DNA of 64,000 bases, from contig VXIS01000121.1 of assembly GCA_008704415.1 (NCBI GenBank), positions 1 through 64,000 on the forward strand, given 5' to 3'. Origin of the DNA: Sphaerosporella brunnea (lineage: Eukaryota > Ascomycota > Pezizomycetes > Pezizales > Pyronemataceae). This document shows, piece after piece, positions 58,409 to 64,000 of the stretch; position 1 is the first letter of the stretch, and each line of letters starts with the position of its first letter. The notes under the pieces were generated by a model. It was not told where the DNA came from and did not search any database. It worked only from the letters and a program-made list of their open reading frames with translations. The translations under genes and the position numbers were made by a program.

Positions 58409-59789
58409 TCAGTCCTTCTTCCGGCCAACCCAGAATTGTGCCTGATAGGCATTTCTGCTCAAGCTCTCCTGGTCCCAACTATATCCCGCCAAATTGCCCT
58501 TGATCTTTCCCTTCCATTCCTCCACGTCCGGGAACGTATCATCCCCCCATTTCTCATCCACAGGCAAGAGTTCAAACCCAATCTTCTCGGCCACCCGAAG
58601 CACTTCATCAAGACTCAATTCGATCAGCGGCGCTGTTCCATACAGCAGCGGCCCCAAATTGGCCCAGATACCGCCGGGCTTCAACACCTTGTGTATCGTC
58701 TCCAGATAATCCACAATATTCCTTGCAGTATCAATGAAGAACAACGTAACAACGGCATCAAAACCACTTTCTTCCAGCGGCAAAAACGCCTTCACAAAAT
58801 CCCCCTCTATAAGTCTGAGCCTGTTCAATACATCTCGCTGCGGCAGCACCTCTGGAAACGTAGCCGCGCGCAGCATGCTCTCGTTGGAGCGATGGTGGCT
58901 CCACCAGTTGATATTGGGGTGGAAAGTATGGCCATCAATCTTGGCGATGGGATTTTCTTGGTGCAACGAAAGAATATAGCGATGCGCAAGCGTCATGTAC
59001 GGCGAGAACTCATTCGCTACAACGTCGAAGCCCTGCGCCGCCAGCTCGTATGCCAGTCTCCCCAGCCCCGCACCAGGAACCAGCACTCGTGTCTGCCGCC
59101 CCTCCCGCAGCTGGTTCGGGAACAAAGTCTTCATCGTAGTCAAGATCGGTGGGAACGTCGCGGACCGCTCATGTTCGCCCGCTGAAGACCAGTCGCGTAC
59201 AAAGTGCTTTAATGCCTGCACTACCTGCGTGTGATCGCCGGAAGCGCGGCCGCGGGTTTTTTCGTATGCGTGCAGCTCAAGAGAGGAGATGTTGTAGTAT
59301 CTCATTCCGAAGTCACGTACGGCTTTCGCGACGCGATCATTCGTGTTCGCGGCGGCAGTCGCTTGCGAGATCTTGGTGTAGTACTTGAGGCTCTGAAGAA
59401 GATGCTAAACAAGCCAAAAGAGGCTGGTATAAGAAAGAGGTCAATTGATTCAAGGCTCAATTGGGCCAATGAATTGGAGGGTATAGGCACACCAGCTTCT
59501 GCTGCGACGGGAGCTTGTTGTATTCCCTCTTCTTCTTGTGCAGCGCCGCGTTCGCTTTGATTTTGTATTGTGAGAGTCCCGAGAGCGCGGCCAGCACCTT
59601 ACTACGATCGACCCCAACGCCGGTCACGACAGGACCGCTGCTAGTCAGCCGCTGGAAGTAGGAGAGGAACAGCGGGTACTGCAGGGCCAGGATGATGGCG
59701 AGACAGGCTATCAGCAGCGAAAAGCGGGCGGTCACTGACACTCCCGGCTTCATTTCGATGGCGGGCGGGGGTTGGGGGAGGGAGGACAT
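58409..59789 (-). CDS. N2227 family methyltransferase (CARNMT1-like) with membrane anchor
   Basis: Exons 59789-59493 and 59404-58409, intron GTGTGC...TTTAG (88 nt), 430 residues. An N-terminal membrane helix (FSLLIACLAIILALQYPLFL, about 23-42) precedes the N2227 domain. Family marks are AVRDFGMRYYNISSLELHAY, the S-adenosylmethionine loop VLVPGAGLGRLAYELA, FDVVANEFSPYMTLAHRYIL, LIEGDFVKAF, FFIDTARNIVDYLETIHKVL and KPGGIWANLGPLLYG. Human CARNMT1 and yeast YNL092W, of this family, methylate carnosine or related histidine-containing substrates. The substrate here is unknown. The membrane anchor is not a general trait of the family and may place it at the ER or mitochondrial surface. Confidence 0.88.
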
Positions 59790-60372
59790 CGCGATGTCGA
59801 CGTCGTGCGGTTGAAAGGTGGGGGGTTGGAGGCAAAGAGTGCACGCAGAAAGCTTGGCGATGTGACTTGACTGATGGAGTGCGGGTCTGGTGCATAGCTC
59901 ACGGCGGTAATTAGAAATTATGCTTGACTCGAGGACCGCGATCACTGCACATCGAATGGCATTGCATAAGTTGCATAAGTGCCGAGGTAGATGCTTGGTG
60001 TGGGAACTTCCGTCCAGCTCATGTGTGACTAGGCCCAAGCTGGAAATAGATTTAAAGTTAAGCGGCATCAGGACACGGCCTTCGTCTGCGATGCTTTCGT
60101 CCGCCTTGCATTAGCGCGTGCAGGCGAGATGGGGGATCTCGACGACAATATCTCGACCACCAGACGTCCAATTGCTACCAAGCTCAAACCCAAGCATCCT
60201 GAGATAGTAGCGAACAAAAGAGAATAAGAAAAGCCAGCAACGCGCCCTGCTTCATAAGCAAAGCTCCAAACCCCACCCTACCCACTGCTGCACCCCCTTC
60301 AGGACCTTTGAAGCCATACCACAGCCCGCTCTTTTCCCGGCAGAAAGCGCTGTAGTGGTTTGTTTCTGCATA
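59790..60372. other. Intergenic, promoter of the N2227 gene
   Basis: No gene seen between the N2227 start and the MITE. Confidence 0.45.
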
Positions 60373-60575
60373 CCGTATTGACTCGGCTATAAGAGACCCC
60401 CCCCCCCCAGATTTGGTTAGCGGCACAGAATTGCCTTATAGGGAATTTAATGTCTCCAAAAGGAAGTCAGTAAAAACAAAAACTCTCCTTGGTAAGCTTG
60501 AAAATTTTCCTATAAAGCAATTCTTTGCCGCTAACCAAATCTGGGGGGGGGTCTCGTATAGCCGAGTCAATACGG
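60373..60575. mobile_element. 203-bp MITE with about 70-bp inverted repeats and TA flanks
   Basis: Left end CCGTATTGACTCGGCTATAA... and right end are reverse complements for about 70 bp with few differences (C11 against G9 and five or so substitutions). TA lies outside both ends (60371-60372 and 60576-60577). Only about 60 bp separate the repeats. The outermost bases CCGTAT and the following ACTCG match the TIR of the HNH element, so both may use the same transposition machinery. Confidence 0.88.
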
Positions 60576-60577
60576 TA

Positions 60578-60770
60578 GGAAACTTTGCAAGCTCTCAATC
60601 AAAATCCTTCTGGCGGTTCCAGTGGGCTTTTTTGCCTTTTCCGCCTTTTCCGCCTTTTCCGCCTTTTTTGTCTTCACCTTTTCCGCCTTCTCCGCCTTTT
60701 CTGCTTTGCTTTCTTGGCCTTCTCCATCCTGCTCCCTAGGTTCAAGCTCCCTAGCCTCCAGCTCAGTTCA
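60578..60770 (-). pseudogene. Lys/Glu/Ala-rich coding fragment with 9-bp repeats, ended by the MITE
   Basis: Tandem GCCTTTTCC units (60631-60715) read on the - strand as repeated AEK within a frame that runs from about 60770, through KKPTGTARRILIESLQSF, to LPY-stop, where CCGTATTGA is the end of the MITE. No start codon or conserved domain is seen. It could be the tail of a basic protein or chance. Confidence 0.3.
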
Positions 60771-60779
60771 GTCAGCTAA

Positions 60780-63700
60780 TGCAAGGCGGACGAAAGTATG
60801 TTGCTCTAATTAAGTAAGTATCTAACCTTAAAATTTGTTCTGAGACCAAAGTGCTACAATGCCAACCAATTCGCTAGTGTGGGCAGATATGCCGCCGAGG
60901 AGTTTTATGCCACCGAGCCTCAAAAAAAAAAACTTCCAATGAAATAATGAAACACAAAAAACAGGTACAAAAAATTCGCAAAAACACCACGCCATGCTGT
61001 AAATAGTCCAAGTTTTTCTCGATTTTTACGGTAAAAATCGATAAATATAATCCCCATTAACCACTAACCCTGACCACTTACTCCGAACCCGTAGCCCCCC
61101 ACCCCTGACTCTGAACCGCGCCCTAACTCAGATCCTAGCCCTATCTCTAACCCTCCCCCGCTCACAGTGATTTCTTTTCCGCTTTTTGGGGATTTTTTTC
61201 GGTTATTTTTTGGCATAAAACTTCTGACCATTCTGATCGGGACCAAGATATCGAGTGATACATGAAGATGCAATCGCCGCTCTCGCTCTCGGTCTTGTCG
61301 GTGCTAAAGAGCCCCCGGGGCACGCCCTTCACCACAGGCGCCAGTTTGTCTTGCCGATACAGTAATCACACAACTGTCTCTCGGCCCCAGGTCCGTGATG
61401 AAGCCAACCAAAAATCCCGGCTGAACCAAGATACTTTTCATAACTGAAAGGAGCGTTAATCATGCAGGGTATATGCTCTAACCGTCTCGCACTCAGCCCT
61501 GCCGGCGCTAATTTCAGCCCCGAAAACGTTCTTGTCAGGGAGATGTCGTTCCCGTCGGTGTTTCGCCATGCCAACATCACGTGGGTGGGGCGGACTTCCG
61601 TCGGAGGTCATGGCCCTTTCTCGGAGCCATAACCCTTTGTGTCGTGCCGTCCCAATGCCGGCACAGGTGATCCATACCCCAGAGGTTTGTCTCTTCTGCA
61701 CTCGGCGAAGTCCTCGGGACGCTCAAGCAGAGACTGGGCTTCGGGCAGCCAATGTTTGGAGTCCGAGCCCTCGACAGCCATGTCCAGCGCAACTCGGGCG
61801 TTCTGGCCAGGGCATAGTTTCGGCATCGTCTGTAACCCCAGGCCTTTACACCGGATTGCGCTACGCAGAAGCGATTTGAATCATTCCATCGTAACGTTGG
61901 CTTCCCTTCCATCCACACCCTGCGCTTCTATGTAGATGTTTCAATAGTTGGTGGCCAATACATAGCTGATTCCCGAGGCTTCCAGACCCTCGATTAAAAA
62001 TCTCCACCCCAAGCACGTAACGTCACTCGCTCACTCGCCACCGTCTTACCACCCTCCGCCACCACGTACGTATCTCGCGTGGACTTCAGGCACGGCACGC
62101 CCATCCGAGACAACAAGTGCATCCGAAACCACGCGCGGCGGCATCCCCTGTCCAGCCAACAGTCTGCCCGGAAATGTCGAGTCTCACCACTCGCAGCATG
62201 CGTTATTCTTTCTAATACGATGCACGCAGCTTTGGGGGCTTTCTTCGTTCGGGAAGCTCGGTAGCTCGCATGTGTGGTTCCCCTTTCCTCGACAGCACCG
62301 AGTCTCACTCGGCTGTATGTGTAAACTGGCCCTGGAGAAGGTAGATATAGGTTGAACGTGTCAAGCTGACGCGTGTAAGTAGGACGTGGCCCACTATATA
62401 TCCTCCCAACTGTGTTCACAAGCTCAGGCGAGATTCCTTCTTTGGCCCGCGCTCACCCGCCTCCACCGTAGATAGAGTAGATACTCCAAACACCTAATTC
62501 CCCAACCTGACCCAGGCACAGTACAGCAAGCCGACAAGCAAACGACAGGGCAAGGACACGGCCGGCGACAGTTTCTCCGCGGGGTCCTTCAAAGTAGGCA
62601 ACTAGAGTAGACGCCTAGGTTAGATAGATCTCCAAGATATTGATCCGCCGCGGCGGGTCGGGGGTGCTTATCCTTGGCTCGCCTTTTTTTTCTTTTTCTT
62701 TCTTGTCTTACCTCAAACTTTTTTTTTTTTTTCTAAGCGCAGCTCTAGAGCTTTCCGTTGTTTAGTAGCTTGATGATAACAGTGTACAGAAAGAAGTAGA
62801 GGTGAGGGATGACGTTGCCATGCTCTGGCTGGTTAGGGCATTCTGCGGACTTCACCTTGCTCAATCGTTCCTCATACCTTTTCAACAACTCTTCGAGTGA
62901 TACCACATGCACTGCCCTATTCGAGTGTGCCAGATCACGGATTTCTTGGGACAATGGCGTGCAAGAAAAGTTTTTACATGTATGATGCAAACATGCAGGC
63001 CGGCGCCATGATATGGAACGTTAACGTCGCCGGTCTTCGGAGAAGTGCGCTCGGTCGCTCGGACGGGCACCCACAGATACGATATCATCGGTGGATGGGT
63101 AAGATGAAGAAAAAAGGCTTTGCTGGAGGTGCAGGTGATGACAATACGTATGCCCTTTGCTTTTGCTTTCCATGGGAACGGGGAGCCCGGCCCACATGTG
63201 GGACCGCTTATCGTGGGGATAGCTGCAGCAAGTTTTTTTGTAACAACCGCACCGGGTTGGGAATGGGGGCTGCACGTGACTGGATATATCCATATACAGC
63301 GTCTTTCATGTCTCTTGCCGTTATTGGGGATGCAACCTTGGCGCTCCAAGTGGTTCGGCCTGGCGTGAGGAGGAAGAAACCCTTCCGCCTTCTTTCGTTC
63401 TCATCATGAACACCAGCAACCTCTGTTGCGTTTGATATCTCCAAAACATCTTCTATATCAATCGTCCAAGCCCTGAAAAATTCCCTCCCCAGTTCACAGG
63501 TCGGGCTCAAGCTTCCCAAACACATCTTGATCGGTGGGATTTTGTGGTGTTTCAGATCCCTTTGGTTACACTTGTAGCGGTCTCCCGTGTAACATACGCA
63601 ATGCCTTTCAATGACGACGAGGAGGCAGAAGCTGCTGATGTAGGAAATGACGTGAGACAGATTTGCTGTTTACTGGAGCGATAAAACTTCGAGAGTGGCA

Positions 63701-64000
63701 AAGTAAAAGTACAAAGGCCGCGGATTTTAGATAGGCTGCTGTAGCACGACATCGAAATGAATAAACGACTATTTTATGTTTTCCGCCTCGTCAGGGCCTA
63801 GGGCCCTTTCTGGCTGGTTGGCGGCCAGCCCGGCAGATCCCCAAAGCCGAACTGTCTACCCCATTGAGAGTGACAAGGCGGCGTCCATCATCTGCAGCCT
63901 CGCCAGTGTGTAAAGCCTCGTGGGGAAACTGAGACTTGCGCCTGCTAAGCCACCGCTGGCATCCGCTCTAGATATTCAATAATGGTAAGAGAAAAGTTTG
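60780..64000. other. Gene-poor end of the window
   Basis: No gene I can support. It holds degenerate telomere-like sequence (61055-61160), T-rich runs near 62690 and 62720, and at about 63120-63300 (+) a stretch reading GPHVGPLIVGIAAASFFVTT then GWEWGLHVTGYIHI, weakly like an MFS transporter piece. Small frames on the - strand at 61330-61920 look protein-like in composition but match nothing I know. Confidence 0.4.
61055..61160. repeat. Degenerate telomere-like repeats
   Basis: Many variants of CCCTAA: ACTAACCCTGACC, GCGCCCTAACTC, CCTAGCCCTATCTCTAACCCT. None is a perfect run. Might be an old interstitial telomere tract or chance in a C-rich stretch. Confidence 0.3.

Noticed and set aside
61329..61918. 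Possible gene on the - strand
   Set aside because: Protein-like composition in three frames but no motif, start or splice pattern that I could support.

Overview
The window is nuclear DNA of a filamentous ascomycete (Pezizomycotina). Genes are compact, on both strands, and broken by 45-75 nt GT..AG introns. They are typical fungal orthologues: QCR10, RPS23, DHX35, SMN, glutathione reductase, CCE1/Ydc2-type resolvase, NOP15, GET1, VTC5-like, HET-C2/GLTP, PCT1, PTAR1/ECM9-like and an N2227 methyltransferase. An early-diverging class such as Pezizomycetes is possible, but this is only an inference.

Positions 1-10362 form one near-perfect inverted repeat with a 10-nt spacer at 5173-5182. Each arm carries an RNF216-like RBR ubiquitin ligase gene (cut by the window edge on the left, complete on the right), about 3.4 kb of gene-poor DNA holding remains of an ankyrin/STAND-like gene riddled with long homopolymers, and the C-terminal half of a PAS-domain gene cut exactly at the symmetry axis. 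The arms agree perfectly over about 3.5 kb, including 12-22 nt homopolymers, but differ by about 13 small indels within about 1.2 kb near the axis. This fits an assembly or read fold-back at least as well as a real recent palindrome.

From 11 to 33.6 kb lie mostly housekeeping genes: QCR10 (six exons, the first only ATG), a small hypothetical, a large RING-H2 protein, DHX35, a transposase 3' fragment, a tRNA-like element, SMN, a secreted Met-rich cupredoxin, glutathione reductase and, divergent from it, the CCE1-type Holliday junction resolvase. From 33.7 to 37.4 kb lie an HNH-nuclease gene, a MITE-like element, a conserved fungal membrane protein and a LINE remnant. From 37.8 to 54.8 kb come NOP15, GET1, RPS23, the VTC5-like SPX protein, a decayed FAA-hydrolase pseudogene, HET-C2/GLTP, PCT1, a RING1-only RBR relative and a small conserved protein.

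From 55.7 to 59.8 kb are PTAR1/ECM9-like and N2227/CARNMT1-like genes. Between them sits the most unusual object: a 1.45 kb element (56819-58272) with perfect 44-bp terminal inverted repeats flanked by TA on both sides, whose only gene is an intact HNH nuclease. It is a close paralogue of the HNH gene at 33.8-34.7 kb, which has no such repeats. A 203-bp MITE at 60373-60575 shares the outer TIR bases (CCGTAT...ACTCG) and the TA flanks. Thus a DNA-transposon family here appears to carry an HNH endonuclease in the place usually held by a DDE transposase. The last 3.4 kb is gene-poor, with degenerate repeats.
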